From Macropodus opercularis (Eukaryota; Chordata; Actinopteri; Anabantiformes; Osphronemidae): a stretch of DNA of 64,000 bases. The notes below the pieces were generated by a model that saw nothing but the letters and a program-made list of their open reading frames with translations, searched no databases and was not told the origin of the DNA. Numbering within the stretch: the stretch's first letter is position 1; every line of letters begins with the position of its first letter. Location: assembly GCA_030770545.1 (NCBI GenBank), contig CM061092.1, positions 17,981,501 to 18,045,500 of the forward strand, given 5' to 3'. The position numbers and the translations under genes were made by a program. Positions 9,960-20,015 of the stretch are shown here, piece by piece.

Positions 9960-10070
9960 GTCAGGATGGCCAAGCGGTCTAAGGCGCCAAACTTAATGAT
10001 AGCTTCCTTCTCCAACCTAGGGTTTTCTGGTCTCCCGTTGGAGGTGTGGGTTCAAATCCCACTCCTGACA
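9960..10070 (+). tRNA. tRNA-Leu(TAA) variant, intron-containing
   Basis: Copy of 4599 at +5361 bp, with the same A-box change (CCAAGCGG) and stem mismatch. L0 spacer. Confidence 0.87.
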
Positions 10071-10157
10071 TTACACTTGATACTATCTTCTAAAAAAATT
10101 TGTCTTTGAGTCACAGTCTTACAAAGGATAGTATTGATCACATCATTTCAAGAGTGA

Positions 10158-10179
10158 GACCAATTTCCAAAAATTGGTC
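10158..10179. repeat. Perfect inverted repeat in an L spacer (second copy)
   Basis: Same palindrome as 4797-4818, carried along by the 5361-bp duplication. Confidence 0.85.
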
Positions 10180-10286
10180 TTCCAAAAAACGGTAGGGTGC
10201 CACAATAAAAAGAGCTTTATCTATACACATTTTTCGTCATAAACATAATGTATCCACCAACCTGAGTTTAACAGAATGTGACAGTT

Positions 10287-10397
10287 GTCAGGATGGCCGA
10301 GCGGTCTAAGGCGCCAGACTCAAGGATAGATTCCTTCTCCAGTCGAGGGATTTCTGGTCTCCCATTGGAGGCGTGGGTTCAAATCCCACTCCTGACA
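10287..10397 (+). tRNA. tRNA-Leu(CAA), intron-containing
   Basis: Canonical; intron CCAGTCGAGG; S spacer. Copy of 4926 at +5361 bp. Confidence 0.96.
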
Positions 10398-10535
10398 TTA
10401 CTTTTCAATGTTGAAATCTATCTTTTCAGATAAATATCTGTGTTTCAGTCTTAGTGTTTATTCTTCTCCAAAGCGTAGTTATGTGTTACATTATTTAAAG
10501 AGTTCTCAACCTGAGTTCAGCACAGCGTGCCACTT

Positions 10536-10646
10536 GTCAGGATGGCCGAGCGGTCTAAGGCGCCAGACTCAAGGGTAGATTCCTTCTCCAGTCGAGGGAT
10601 TTCTGGTCTCCCATTGGAGGCGTGGGTTCAAATCCCACTCCTGACA
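10536..10646 (+). tRNA. tRNA-Leu(CAA), intron-containing
   Basis: Canonical; intron starts GGTAGATT; S spacer. Copy of 5175. Confidence 0.96.
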
Positions 10647-10783
10647 TTACTTTCAATGTTGAAATCTATCTTTTCAGATAAATATCTGTGTTTCAGTCAT
10701 AGTGTTTATTCTTCTCCAAAGCGTAGTTATGTGTTACATTATTTAAAGAGTTCTCAACCTGAGTTCAGCACAGCGTGCCACTT

Positions 10784-10894
10784 GTCAGGATGGCCGAGCG
10801 GTCTAAGGCGCCAGACTCAAGGGTAGATTCCTTCTCCAGTCGAGGGATTTCTGGTCTCCGATTGGAGGCGTGCATTCAGATCCCACTTCTGACA
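10784..10894 (+). tRNA. Hybrid tRNA-Leu(CAA) with broken T-arm
   Basis: The 5' part, including CAA and intron start GGTAGATT, matches the 5423 gene. The 3' part, with T-arm GTGCATTCAGATC and an Lt spacer, matches the CAT gene at 6242. A crossover inside the gene explains this. The T-stem and B-box are disrupted. Confidence 0.83.
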
Positions 10895-11109
10895 TTACTT
10901 TTGATTCTATCTTCTAAAAGAAAATTCTGTGTTTGAGTCACAGTCTTTCATCTTCTCCAAAGGATAGTAATGTTACACATCATTTCAAGAGTGAGACCAA
11001 TTTCTAAAAAGACGGTAGGATGCCACAATAAAAAGAGCTTTACCTATACACATTTTTCGTCATAAACATAATGTATCCACCAACCTGAGTTTAACAGAAT
11101 ATGACAGTT

Positions 11110-11220
11110 GTCAGGATGGCCGAGCGGTCTAAGGCGCCAGACTCAAGGATAGATTCCTTCTCCAGTTGAGGGATTTCTGGTCTCCCATTGGAGGTGTGGG
11201 TTCAAATCCCACTCCTGACA
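11110..11220 (+). tRNA. tRNA-Leu(CAA), intron-containing
   Basis: Canonical; GGAGGTGTGGG variant; L0 spacer. Confidence 0.95.
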
Positions 11221-11433
11221 TTACACTTGATACTATCTTCTAAAAAAAATTCTGTCTTTGAGTCACAGTCTTTAATCGACTACAAAGGATATTATTGATC
11301 ACATCATTTCAAGAGTGAAACCAATTTCCAAAAAGACGGTAGGGTGCCACAATAAAAAGAGCTTTATCTATACACATTTTTCGTCATAAACATAATGTAT
11401 CCACCAACCTGAGTTTAACAGAATGTTACAGTT

Positions 11434-11544
11434 GTCAGGATGGCCGAGCGGTCTAAGGCGCCAGACTCAAGGATAGATTCCTTCTCCAGTTGAGGGATTT
11501 CTGGTCTCCCATTGGAGGCGTGGGTTCAAATCCCACTCCTGACA
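11434..11544 (+). tRNA. tRNA-Leu(CAA), intron-containing
   Basis: Canonical; S spacer. First gene of the eight-gene block repeated at +2246 bp. Confidence 0.96.
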
Positions 11545-11681
11545 TTACTTTCAATGTTGAAATCTATCTTTTCAGATAAATATCTGTGTTTCAGTCATAG
11601 TGTTTATTCTTCTCCAAAGCGTAGTTATGTGTTACATTATTTAAAGAGTTCTCAACCTGAGTTCAGCACAGCGTGCCACTT

Positions 11682-11779
11682 GTCAGGATGGCCGAGCGGT
11701 CTAAGGCGCCAGACTCAAGGATACATTCCTTCTCCAACCGATGGATTTCTGGTCTCCCATTGGAGGCGTGGGTTCAAAT
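11682..11779 (+). pseudogene. tRNA-Leu(CAA) lacking its 3' end
   Basis: Same 14-bp T-arm/acceptor deletion as 7140; the intron carries ATACATTCC. L0-type spacer. Confidence 0.92.
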
Positions 11780-11992
11780 TACACTTGATACTATCTTCTA
11801 AAAAACTTTCTGTCTTTGAGTCACAGTTTTTAATCTACTCCAAAGGATAGTAATGTTACACATCATTTCAAGAGTGAGACCAATTTCCAAAAAGACGGAA
11901 GGGTGCCACAATAAAAAGAGCTTTACCTATACACATTTTTCTTCATACACATAATGTTTCCACCAACCTGAGTTTAACAAAATTTCTCAATT

Positions 11993-12103
11993 GTCAGGAT
12001 GGCCGAGCGGTCTAAGGCACCAGACTCAAGGATAGATTCTTTCTCCAACCGAGGGATTTATGGTCTCCGTTTGGAGGGGTGGGTTCAAATCCCACTCCTG
12101 ACA
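11993..12103 (+). tRNA. tRNA-Leu(CAA), anticodon-stem variant
   Basis: 3' anticodon strand is TATGG, giving a G30-A40 mismatch with CCAGA. Variable arm CCGTTTGGAGGGG. S spacer. Confidence 0.88.
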
Positions 12104-12240
12104 TTACTTTCAATGTTGAAATCTATCTTTTCAGATAAATATCTGTGTTTCAGGCATAATCTTTATACTTCTCCAATGCGTTGTTGTGTCTTAAATTATT
12201 TAAAGAGTTCCCAACCTGAGTTCAGCACAGCGTGCAACTT

Positions 12241-12351
12241 GTCAGGATGGCCGAGCGGTCTAAGGCGCCAGACTCAAGGATAGATTCCTTCTCCAACCGA
12301 GGGATTTATGGTCTTCGATTGGAGGGGTGGGTTCAAATCCCACTCCTGACA
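12241..12351 (+). tRNA. tRNA-Leu(CAA), anticodon-stem variant
   Basis: TATGG mismatch as in 11993; variable arm starts GTCTTCGATTGG. S spacer. Confidence 0.88.
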
Positions 12352-12486
12352 TTACTTTCAATGTTGAAATCTATCTTTTCAGATAAATATCTGTTTCAGT
12401 CATAGTGTTTATTCTTCTCCAAATCATACTTATGTTTTACATTATTTAAAGAGTTCCCAACCTGAGTTCAGCACAGCATGCCACAT

Positions 12487-12597
12487 GTCAGGATGGCCGA
12501 GCGGTCTAAGGCGCCAAACTTAATGATAGCTTTCTTCTCCAACCTAGGGTTTTCTGGTCTCCCGTTGGAGGTGTGGGTTCAAATCCCACTCCTGACA
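12487..12597 (+). tRNA. tRNA-Leu(TAA) variant, intron-containing
   Basis: Loop CTTAAT; intron starts GATAGCTTTC; other arms as in the TAA class. L0 spacer. Confidence 0.88.
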
Positions 12598-12799
12598 TTA
12601 CACTTGATACTATCTTCTAAAAAAATTTGTCTTTGAGTCACAGTCTTACAAAGGATAGTATTGATCACATCATTTCAAGAGTGAGACCAATTTCCAAAAA
12701 GACGGTAGGGTGCCACAATAAAAAGAGCTTTACCTATACAAATTTTTCGTCATAAACATAATGTATCCACCAACCTGAGTTTAACAGAATATGACAGTT

Positions 12800-12910
12800 G
12801 TCAGGATGGCCGAGCGGTCTAAGGCGCCAGACTCAAGGATAGATTCCTTCTCCAGTTGAGGGATTTCTGGTCTCCCATTGGAGGCGTGGGTTCAAATCCC
12901 ACTCCTGACA
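12800..12910 (+). tRNA. tRNA-Leu(CAA), intron-containing
   Basis: Canonical; S spacer. Confidence 0.96.
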
Positions 12911-13045
12911 TTACTTTCAATGTTGAAATCTGTCTTTTCAGATAAATATCTGTTTCAGTCATAGTGTTTATTCTTCTCCAAATCATACTTATGTTTTACA
13001 TTATTTAAAGAGTTCCCAACCTGAGTTCAGCACAGCATGCCACTT

Positions 13046-13156
13046 GTCAGGATGGCCGAGCGGTCTAAGGCGCCAAACTTAATGATAGCTTCCTTCTCCA
13101 ACCTAGGGTTTTCTGGTCTCCCGTTGGAGGTGTGGGTTCAAATCCCACTCCTGACA
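13046..13156 (+). tRNA. tRNA-Leu(TAA) variant, intron-containing
   Basis: Loop CTTAAT with A30-C40 mismatch; A-box and T-arm canonical. L0 spacer. Confidence 0.88.
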
Positions 13157-13355
13157 TTACACTTGATACTATCTTCTAAAAAAATTTGTCTTTGAGTCAC
13201 AGTCTTACAAAGGATAGTATTGATCACATTTCAAGAGTGAGACCAATTTCCAAAAAGACGGTAGGGTGCCACAATAAAAAGAGCTTTACCTATACACATT
13301 TTTCGTCATAAACGTAATGTATCCACCAACCTGAGTTTAACAGAATTTGTCAGTT

Positions 13356-13466
13356 GTCAGGATGGCCGAGCAGTCTAAGGCGCCAGACTCAAGGATAGAT
13401 TCCTTCTCCAGTTGAGGGATTTCTGGTCTCCCATTGGAGGTGTGGGTTCAAATCCCACTCCTGACA
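13356..13466 (+). tRNA. tRNA-Leu(CAA), D-loop variant
   Basis: GAGCAGTC replaces GAGCGGTC, changing G18, which normally pairs with the T-loop and lies in the A-box. Other arms intact. L0 spacer. Confidence 0.88.
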
Positions 13467-13679
13467 TTACACTTGATACTATCTTCTAAAAAAAATTCTG
13501 TCTTTGAGTCACAGTCTTTAATCGACTACAAAGGATATTATTGATCACATCATTTCAAGAGTGAAACCAATTTCCAAAAAGACGGTAGGGTGCCACAATA
13601 AAAAGAGCTTTATCTATACACATTTTTCGTCATAAACATAATGTATCCACCAACCTGAGTTTAACAGAATGTTACAGTT

Positions 13680-13790
13680 GTCAGGATGGCCGAGCGGTCT
13701 AAGGCGCCAGACTCAAGGATAGATTCCTTCTCCAGTTGAGGGATTTCTGGTCTCCCATTGGAGGCGTGGGTTCAAATCCCACTCCTGACA
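13680..13790 (+). tRNA. tRNA-Leu(CAA), intron-containing
   Basis: Canonical; S spacer. Start of the second 2246-bp block. Confidence 0.96.
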
Positions 13791-13927
13791 TTACTTTCAA
13801 TGTTGAAATCTATCTTTTCAGATAAATATCTGTGTTTCAGTCATAGTGTTTATTCTTCTCCAAAGCGTAGTTATGTGTTACATTATTTAAAGAGTTCTCA
13901 ACCTGAGTTCAGCACAGCGTGCCACTT

Positions 13928-14025
13928 GTCAGGATGGCCGAGCGGTCTAAGGCGCCAGACTCAAGGATAGATTCCTTCTCCAACCGATGGATTTCTGGTC
14001 TCCCATTGGAGGCGTGGGTTCAAAT
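13928..14025 (+). pseudogene. tRNA-Leu(CAA) lacking its 3' end
   Basis: Same 14-bp deletion as 7140 and 11682, at +2246 bp from the latter. Confidence 0.92.
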
Positions 14026-14238
14026 TACACTTGATACTATCTTCTAAAAAACTTTCTGTCTTTGAGTCACAGTTTTTAATCTACTCCAAAGGATAGTAAT
14101 GTTACACATCATTTCAAGAGTGAGACCAATTTCCAAAAAGACGGAAGGGTGCCACAATAAAAAGAGCTTTACCTATACACATTTTTCTTCATACACATAA
14201 TGTTTCCACCAACCTGAGTTTAACAAAATTTCTCAATT

Positions 14239-14349
14239 GTCAGGATGGCCGAGCGGTCTAAGGCACCAGACTCAAGGATAGATTCTTTCTCCAACCGAGG
14301 GATTTATGGTCTCCGTTTGGAGGGGTGGGTTCAAATCCCACTCCTGACA
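14239..14349 (+). tRNA. tRNA-Leu(CAA), anticodon-stem variant
   Basis: Copy of 11993 (TATGG, G30-A40 mismatch). S spacer. Confidence 0.88.
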
Positions 14350-14486
14350 TTACTTTCAATGTTGAAATCTATCTTTTCAGATAAATATCTGTGTTTCAGG
14401 CATAATCTTTATACTTCTCCAATGCGTTGTTGTGTCTTAAATTATTTAAAGAGTTCCCAACCTGAGTTCAGCACAGCGTGCAACTT

Positions 14487-14597
14487 GTCAGGATGGCCGA
14501 GCGGTCTAAGGCGCCAGACTCAAGGATAGATTCCTTCTCCAACCGAGGGATTTATGGTCTTCGATTGGAGGGGTGGGTTCAAATCCCACTCCTGACA
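14487..14597 (+). tRNA. tRNA-Leu(CAA), anticodon-stem variant
   Basis: Copy of 12241 with the same TATGG and GTCTTCG changes. S spacer. Confidence 0.88.
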
Positions 14598-14732
14598 TTA
14601 CTTTCAATGTTGAAATCTATCTTTTCAGATAAATATCTGTTTCAGTCATAGTGTTTATTCTTCTCCAAATCATACTTATGTTTTACATTATTTAAAGAGT
14701 TCCCAACCTGAGTTCAGCACAGCATGCCACAT

Positions 14733-14843
14733 GTCAGGATGGCCGAGCGGTCTAAGGCGCCAAACTTAATGATAGCTTTCTTCTCCAACCTAGGGTTTTC
14801 TGGTCTCCCGTTGGAGGTGTGGGTTCAAATCCCACTCCTGACA
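14733..14843 (+). tRNA. tRNA-Leu(TAA) variant, intron-containing
   Basis: Copy of 12487 at +2246 bp; loop CTTAAT. L0 spacer. Confidence 0.88.
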
Positions 14844-15045
14844 TTACACTTGATACTATCTTCTAAAAAAATTTGTCTTTGAGTCACAGTCTTACAAAGG
14901 ATAGTATTGATCACATCATTTCAAGAGTGAGACCAATTTCCAAAAAGACGGTAGGGTGCCACAATAAAAAGAGCTTTACCTATACAAATTTTTCGTCATA
15001 AACATAATGTATCCACCAACCTGAGTTTAACAGAATATGACAGTT

Positions 15046-15156
15046 GTCAGGATGGCCGAGCGGTCTAAGGCGCCAGACTCAAGGATAGATTCCTTCTCCA
15101 GTTGAGGGATTTCTGGTCTCCCATTGGAGGCGTGGGTTCAAATCCCACTCCTGACA
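15046..15156 (+). tRNA. tRNA-Leu(CAA), intron-containing
   Basis: Canonical; S spacer. Copy of 12800. Confidence 0.96.
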
Positions 15157-15291
15157 TTACTTTCAATGTTGAAATCTGTCTTTTCAGATAAATATCTGTT
15201 TCAGTCATAGTGTTTATTCTTCTCCAAATCATACTTATGTTTTACATTATTTAAAGAGTTCCCAACCTGAGTTCAGCACAGCATGCCACTT

Positions 15292-15402
15292 GTCAGGATG
15301 GCCGAGCGGTCTAAGGCGCCAAACTTAATGATAGCTTCCTTCTCCAACCTAGGGTTTTCTGGTCTCCCGTTGGAGGTGTGGGTTCAAATCCCACTCCTGA
15401 CA
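15292..15402 (+). tRNA. tRNA-Leu(TAA) variant, intron-containing
   Basis: Copy of 13046; loop CTTAAT, A30-C40 mismatch. L0 spacer. Confidence 0.88.
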
Positions 15403-15601
15403 TTACACTTGATACTATCTTCTAAAAAAATTTGTCTTTGAGTCACAGTCTTACAAAGGATAGTATTGATCACATTTCAAGAGTGAGACCAATTTCCAAA
15501 AAGACGGTAGGGTGCCACAATAAAAAGAGCTTTACCTATACACATTTTTCGTCATAAACGTAATGTATCCACCAACCTGAGTTTAACAGAATTTGTCAGT
15601 T

Positions 15602-15712
15602 GTCAGGATGGCCGAGCAGTCTAAGGCGCCAGACTCAAGGATAGATTCCTTCTCCAGTCGAGTGATTTCTGGTCTCCCATTGGAGGCGTGGGTTCAAATC
15701 TCACTACTGACA
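15602..15712 (+). tRNA. tRNA-Leu(CAA), degraded copy
   Basis: Shares the G18A change of 13356, then diverges: intron CAGTCGAGTGAT, B-box ending AAATCTC, acceptor TACTGAC (G6-A67 mismatch). It marks the right end of the 2246-bp duplication. S-type spacer. Confidence 0.85.
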
Positions 15713-15851
15713 TTAATTTTCAATGTTGAAATCTATCTTTTCAGATAAATATCTTTGTTTCACTCATAGTGTTTATTCTTCTCCAAACCGTAGTTATGGT
15801 GTTACATTATTTAAAGAGTTCCCAACCTTAGTTCAGCACAGCATGCCACTT

Positions 15852-15962
15852 GTCAGGATGGCCGAGCGGTCTAAAGCGCCAGACTCAAGGATAGATTTCT
15901 TCTCCAACCGATGGATTTCTGGTCTCCGATTGGAGGCGTGGGTTCAGATCCCACTCCTGACA
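15852..15962 (+). tRNA. tRNA-Leu(CAA), D-stem and T-loop variant
   Basis: CTAAAGCG and TTCAGAT, as at 3144. Lt spacer. Confidence 0.87.
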
Positions 15963-16177
15963 TTACTTTTGATTCTATCTTCTAAAAAAAATGTCTGTGT
16001 TTCAGTTACAGTCTTTCATCTTCTCCAAAGGATAGTAATGTTACACATCATTTTAAGAGTGAGACCAATTTCCAAAAAGACGGTAGGATGCCACAATAAA
16101 AAGAGCTTTACCTATACACATTTTTCGTCATAAACATAATGTATCCACCAACCTGAGTTTAACAGAATATGACAGTT

Positions 16178-16288
16178 GTCAGGATGGCCGAGCGGTCTAA
16201 GGCGCCAGACTCAAGGATAGATTCCTTCTCCACTCGAGGGATTTCTGGTCTCCGATTGGAGGCGTGGGTTCAAATCCCGCTCCTGACA
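16178..16288 (+). tRNA. tRNA-Leu(CAA), intron-containing
   Basis: T-stem 3' strand CCCGC gives a T-G wobble; the rest is canonical. Intron CCACTCGAGG. S spacer. Confidence 0.93.
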
Positions 16289-16425
16289 TTACTTTTAATG
16301 TTGAAATCTATCTTTTCAGATAAATATCTTTGTTTCAGTCATAGTGTTTATTCTTCTCCAAAGCGTAGTTATGTGTTACATTATTTAAAGAGTTCCCAAC
16401 CTGAGTTCAGCACGGTGTGCTACTT

Positions 16426-16536
16426 TTCAGGATGGCCAAGCGGTCTAAGGCGCCAGACTCAAGGATAGATTCCTTCTCCAACCGAGGGATTTCTGATCTC
16501 CCGTTGGAGGCGTGGGTTCAAATCGCACTCCTGACA
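16426..16536 (+). tRNA. tRNA-Leu(CAA), degraded copy
   Basis: First base T (TTCAGGA), A-box CCAAGCGG, anticodon strand TCTGA (C27-A43 mismatch), B-box GGTTCAAATCG. Lt spacer. Probable pseudogene. Confidence 0.8.
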
Positions 16537-16751
16537 TTACTTTTGATTCTATCTTCCAAAAAAAATTTCTGTGTTTGAGTCACAGTATTTAATCTTCTCC
16601 AAAGGATAGTAATGTTACACATCATTTCAAGAGTAAGACCAATTTCCAAAAAGACGGTAGGATGCCACAATAAAAAGAGCTTTACCTATACACATTTTTC
16701 GTCATAAACACAATGTATCCACCAACCTGAGTTTAACAAACTATGACAGTT

Positions 16752-16862
16752 GTCAGGATGGCCGAGCGGTCTAAGGCGCCAGACTCAAGGATAGATTCCT
16801 TCTCCAGTTGAGGGATTTCTGGTCTCCCATTGGAGGCGTGGGTTCAAATCCCACTCCTGACA
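16752..16862 (+). tRNA. tRNA-Leu(CAA), intron-containing
   Basis: Canonical; intron CCAGTTGAGG; L0 spacer. Confidence 0.95.
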
Positions 16863-17075
16863 TTACACTTGATACTATCTTCTAAAAAAATTTCTGTCTT
16901 TGAGTCACAGTCTTTAATCGACTACAAAGGATAGTATTCATCACATCATTTCAAGAGTGAGACCAATTTCCAAAAAGACGGTAGGGTGCCACAATGAAAA
17001 CAGCTTTACCTATACACATTTTTCGTCATAAACATAATGTATCCACCAACCTGAGTTTAACAGAATGTGACAGTT

Positions 17076-17186
17076 GTCAGAATGGCCGAGCGGTCTAAGG
17101 CGCCAGACTCAAGGATAGATTCCTTCTCCAGTTGAGGGATTTCTGGTCTCCCATTGGAGGCGTGGGTTCAAATCACACTACTGACA
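17076..17186 (+). tRNA. tRNA-Leu(CAA), degraded copy
   Basis: Acceptor GTCAGAA against TACTGAC; T-stem/B-box CAAATCACAC is damaged. S-type spacer. Probable pseudogene. Confidence 0.8.
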
Positions 17187-17325
17187 TTAATTTTCAATGT
17201 TGAAATCTATCTTTTCAGATAAATATCTGTGTTTCACTCATAGTGTTTATTCTTCTCCAAAGCGTAGTTATGGTGTTACATTATTTAATGAGTTCCCAAC
17301 CTGAGTTCAGCACAGCGTGCCACTT

Positions 17326-17436
17326 TTCAGGATGGCCGAGCGGTCTAAGGCGCCAGACTCAAAGATAGATTCCTTCTCCAACCGAGAGATTTCTGATCTC
17401 CCATTGGAGGCGTGGGTTCAAATCACACTCCTGACA
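17326..17436 (+). tRNA. tRNA-Leu(CAA), degraded copy
   Basis: First base T, A37 (CTCAAA), anticodon strand TCTGA, B-box region CAAATCACAC. S spacer. Probable pseudogene; relative at 22408. Confidence 0.8.
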
Positions 17437-17569
17437 TTACTTTCAATGTTGAAATCTATCTTTTCAGATAAATATCTGTGTTTCAGTCATAGTGTTATGT
17501 GTCAAAGCGTAGTTATGTGTTACATTATTTAAAGAGTTCCCAACCTGAGTTCAGCACAGCGTGCCACTT

Positions 17570-17603
17570 GTCAGGATCTCCCATTGGAGGCGTGGTTTCA
17601 AAT
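17570..17603 (+). pseudogene. tRNA-Leu remnant with large internal deletion
   Basis: GTCAGGAT is joined directly to CTCCCATTGGAGG. The A-box, anticodon arm and intron are missing, and the 3' end shows the same 14-bp deletion as 7140. L0 spacer follows. Duplicated at 22652. Confidence 0.88.
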
Positions 17604-17816
17604 TACACTTGATACTATCTTCTAAAAAAATTTCTGTCTTTGAGTCACAGTTTTTAATCGTCTCCAAAGGATAGTAATGTTACACATCATTTCAAGAGTG
17701 AGACCAGTTTCCAAAAAGACGGAAGGGTGCCACAATAAAAAGAGCTTTACCTGTACAGGTTTGTCTTCATAAACACAATGTATTCACCAACCTGAGTTTA
17801 ACAGAATTTGTCAGTT

Positions 17817-17927
17817 GTCAGGATGGCCGAGCGGTCTAAGGCACCAGACTCAATGATAGATTCCTTCTCCAACCGAGGGATTTATGGCCTCCGTTTCGAG
17901 GCGTGGGTTCAAATCCCACTCCTGACA
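17817..17927 (+). tRNA. tRNA-Leu(CAA), T37 variant
   Basis: Loop CTCAAT; anticodon strand TATGG mismatched; variable arm CCTCCGTTTCGAGG. Acceptor and B-box intact. L0 spacer. Confidence 0.85.
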
Positions 17928-18140
17928 TCACACTTGATACTATCTTCTAAAGAAATTTCTGTCTTTGAGTCACAGTCTTTAATCGTCTACAAAGGATAGT
18001 ATTGATCACATCATTTCAAGAGTGAGACCAATGTCCATAAAGACGGAAGGGTGCCACAATAAAAAGAGCTTTACCTATACACATTTTTCTTCATACACAT
18101 AATGTTTCCACCAACCTGAGTTTAACAAAATTTGTCAATT

Positions 18141-18251
18141 GTCAGGATGGCTGAGCGGTCTAAGGCACCAGACTCAAGGATAGATTCCTTCTCCAACCGA
18201 CGGATTTATGGTCTCCGTTTGGAGGGGTGGGTTCAAATCCCACTCCTGACA
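18141..18251 (+). tRNA. tRNA-Leu(CAA), anticodon-stem variant
   Basis: A-box TGGCTGAGCGG; TATGG strand mismatch; GGAGGGG variable arm. S spacer. Confidence 0.87.
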
Positions 18252-18388
18252 TTACTTTCAATGTTGAAATCTATCTTTTCAGATAAATATCTGCGTTTCA
18301 GGCATAATCTTTATACTTCTCCAACGCGTTGTTGTGTCTTAAATTATTTAAAGAGTTCCCAACCTGAGTTCAGCACAGCGTGCAACTT

Positions 18389-18499
18389 GTCAGGATGGCC
18401 GAGCGGTCTAAGGCGCCAGACTCAAGGATAGATTCCTTCTCCAGTTGAGGGATTACTGGTCTCCCATTGGAGGCGTGGGTTCAAATCCCACTCCTGACA
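18389..18499 (+). tRNA. tRNA-Leu(CAA), anticodon-stem variant
   Basis: GATTACTGG places A39 opposite A31; the rest is canonical. L0 spacer with an A9 run. Confidence 0.89.
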
Positions 18500-18715
18500 T
18501 TACACTTGATACTATCTTCTAAAAAAAAACATTCTGTGTTTGAGTCACAGTCTTTAATCGACTACAAAGGATAGTATTGATCACATCATTTCAAGAGTGA
18601 GACCAATTTCCAAAAAGACGGTAGGGTGCCACAATAAAAAGAGCTTTACCTATACACATTTTTCGTCATAAACATAATGTATCCACCAACCTGAGTTTAA
18701 CGGAATGTGACAGTT

Positions 18716-18826
18716 GTCAGAATGGCCGAGCGGTCTAAGGCGCCAGACTCAAGGATAGATTCTTTCTCCAGTTGAGGGATTTCTGGTCTCCCATTGGAGG
18801 CGTTGGTTCAAATCCCATTCCTGACA
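18716..18826 (+). tRNA. tRNA-Leu(CAA), degraded copy
   Basis: Acceptor GTCAGAA; T-arm GTTGGTTCAAATCCCAT weakens the stem. S spacer. Confidence 0.83.
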
Positions 18827-18961
18827 TTACTTTCAATGTTGAAATCTATCTTTTCAGATAAATATCTGTTTCAGTCATAGTGTTTATTCTTCTCCAAATC
18901 ATACTTATGTTTTACATTATTTAAAGAGTTCCCAACCTGAGTTCAGCACAGCATGCCACTT

Positions 18962-19072
18962 GTCAGGATGGCCGAGCGGTCTAAGGCGCCAAACTTAATG
19001 ATAGCTTCCTTCTCCAACCTAGGTTTTTCTGGTCTCCCGTTGGAGGTGTGGGTTCAAATCCCACTTCTGACA
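18962..19072 (+). tRNA. tRNA-Leu(TAA) variant, intron-containing
   Basis: Loop CTTAAT; acceptor 3' strand TTCTGAC forms a G-T wobble. L0 spacer. Last full-length TAA copy in the array. Confidence 0.87.
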
Positions 19073-19271
19073 TTACACTTGATACTATCTTCTAAAAAAA
19101 TTTGTCTTTGAGTCACAGTCTTACAAAGGATAGTATTGATCACATTTCAAGAGTGAGACCAATTTCCAAAAAGACGGTAGGGTGCCACAATAAAAAGAGC
19201 TTTACCTATACACATTTTTCGTCATAAACATAATGTATCCACCAACCTGAGTTTAACAGAGTTTGTCAGTT

Positions 19272-19382
19272 GTCAGGATGGCCGAGCGGTCTAAGGCGCC
19301 AGACTCAAGGATAGATTCCTTCTCCAGTCGAGGGATTTCTGGTCTCCGATTGGAGGCGTGGGTTCAAATCCCACTCCTGACA
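19272..19382 (+). tRNA. tRNA-Leu(CAA), intron-containing
   Basis: Canonical; intron CCAGTCGAGG; S spacer. Duplicated at 20532 (+1260 bp). Confidence 0.96.
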
Positions 19383-19519
19383 TTACTTTTAATGTTGAAA
19401 TCTATCTTTTCAGATAAATATCTGTGTTTCATTCATAGTGTTTATTCTTCTCCAAAGCATAGTTATGTGTTACAATATTTAAAGAGTTCCCAACCTAAGT
19501 TCAGCACAGCGTGCAACTT

Positions 19520-19630
19520 GTCAGGATGGCCGAGCGGTCTAAGGCGCCAGACTCAAGGACAGATTCCTTCTACAGTCGAGGGATTTCTGGTCTCCGATTG
19601 AAGGCCTGGGTTCAAATCCCACTCCTGACA
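19520..19630 (+). tRNA. tRNA-Leu(CAA), variable-arm variant
   Basis: GATTGAAGGCCTGGG changes the variable arm and G49. The following S spacer reads TATCTTGTCAG, so the usual TTTT terminator is lost. Confidence 0.88.
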
Positions 19631-19767
19631 TTACTTTCAATGTTGAAATCTATCTTGTCAGATAAATATGTGAGTTACAGTCATAGTGTTTATTCTTCTC
19701 CAAAGCGTAGTTATGTGTTACGTTATTTAAAGAGTTCCCAACCTGAGTCCAGCACAGCGTGCCACTT

Positions 19768-19878
19768 GTCAGGATGGCCGAGCGGTCTAAGGCGCCAGAC
19801 TCAAGGATAGATTCCTTCTCCAACCGATGGATTTCTGGTCTCCCATTGGAGGCGTGGGTTCAAATCCCACTCCTGACA
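19768..19878 (+). tRNA. tRNA-Leu(CAA), intron-containing
   Basis: Canonical mature part; intron CCAACCGATGG. S spacer. It is the intact counterpart of the truncated 21028 copy at +1260 bp. Confidence 0.95.
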
Positions 19879-20015
19879 TTACTTTCAATGTTGAAATCTA
19901 TCTTTTCAGATAAATATCTTTGTTTCAGTCATAGTGTTTATTCTTCTCCAAAGCGTAGTTATGTGTTACATTATTTAAAGAGTTCCCAACCTGAGTTCAG
20001 CACAGCGTGCCACTT

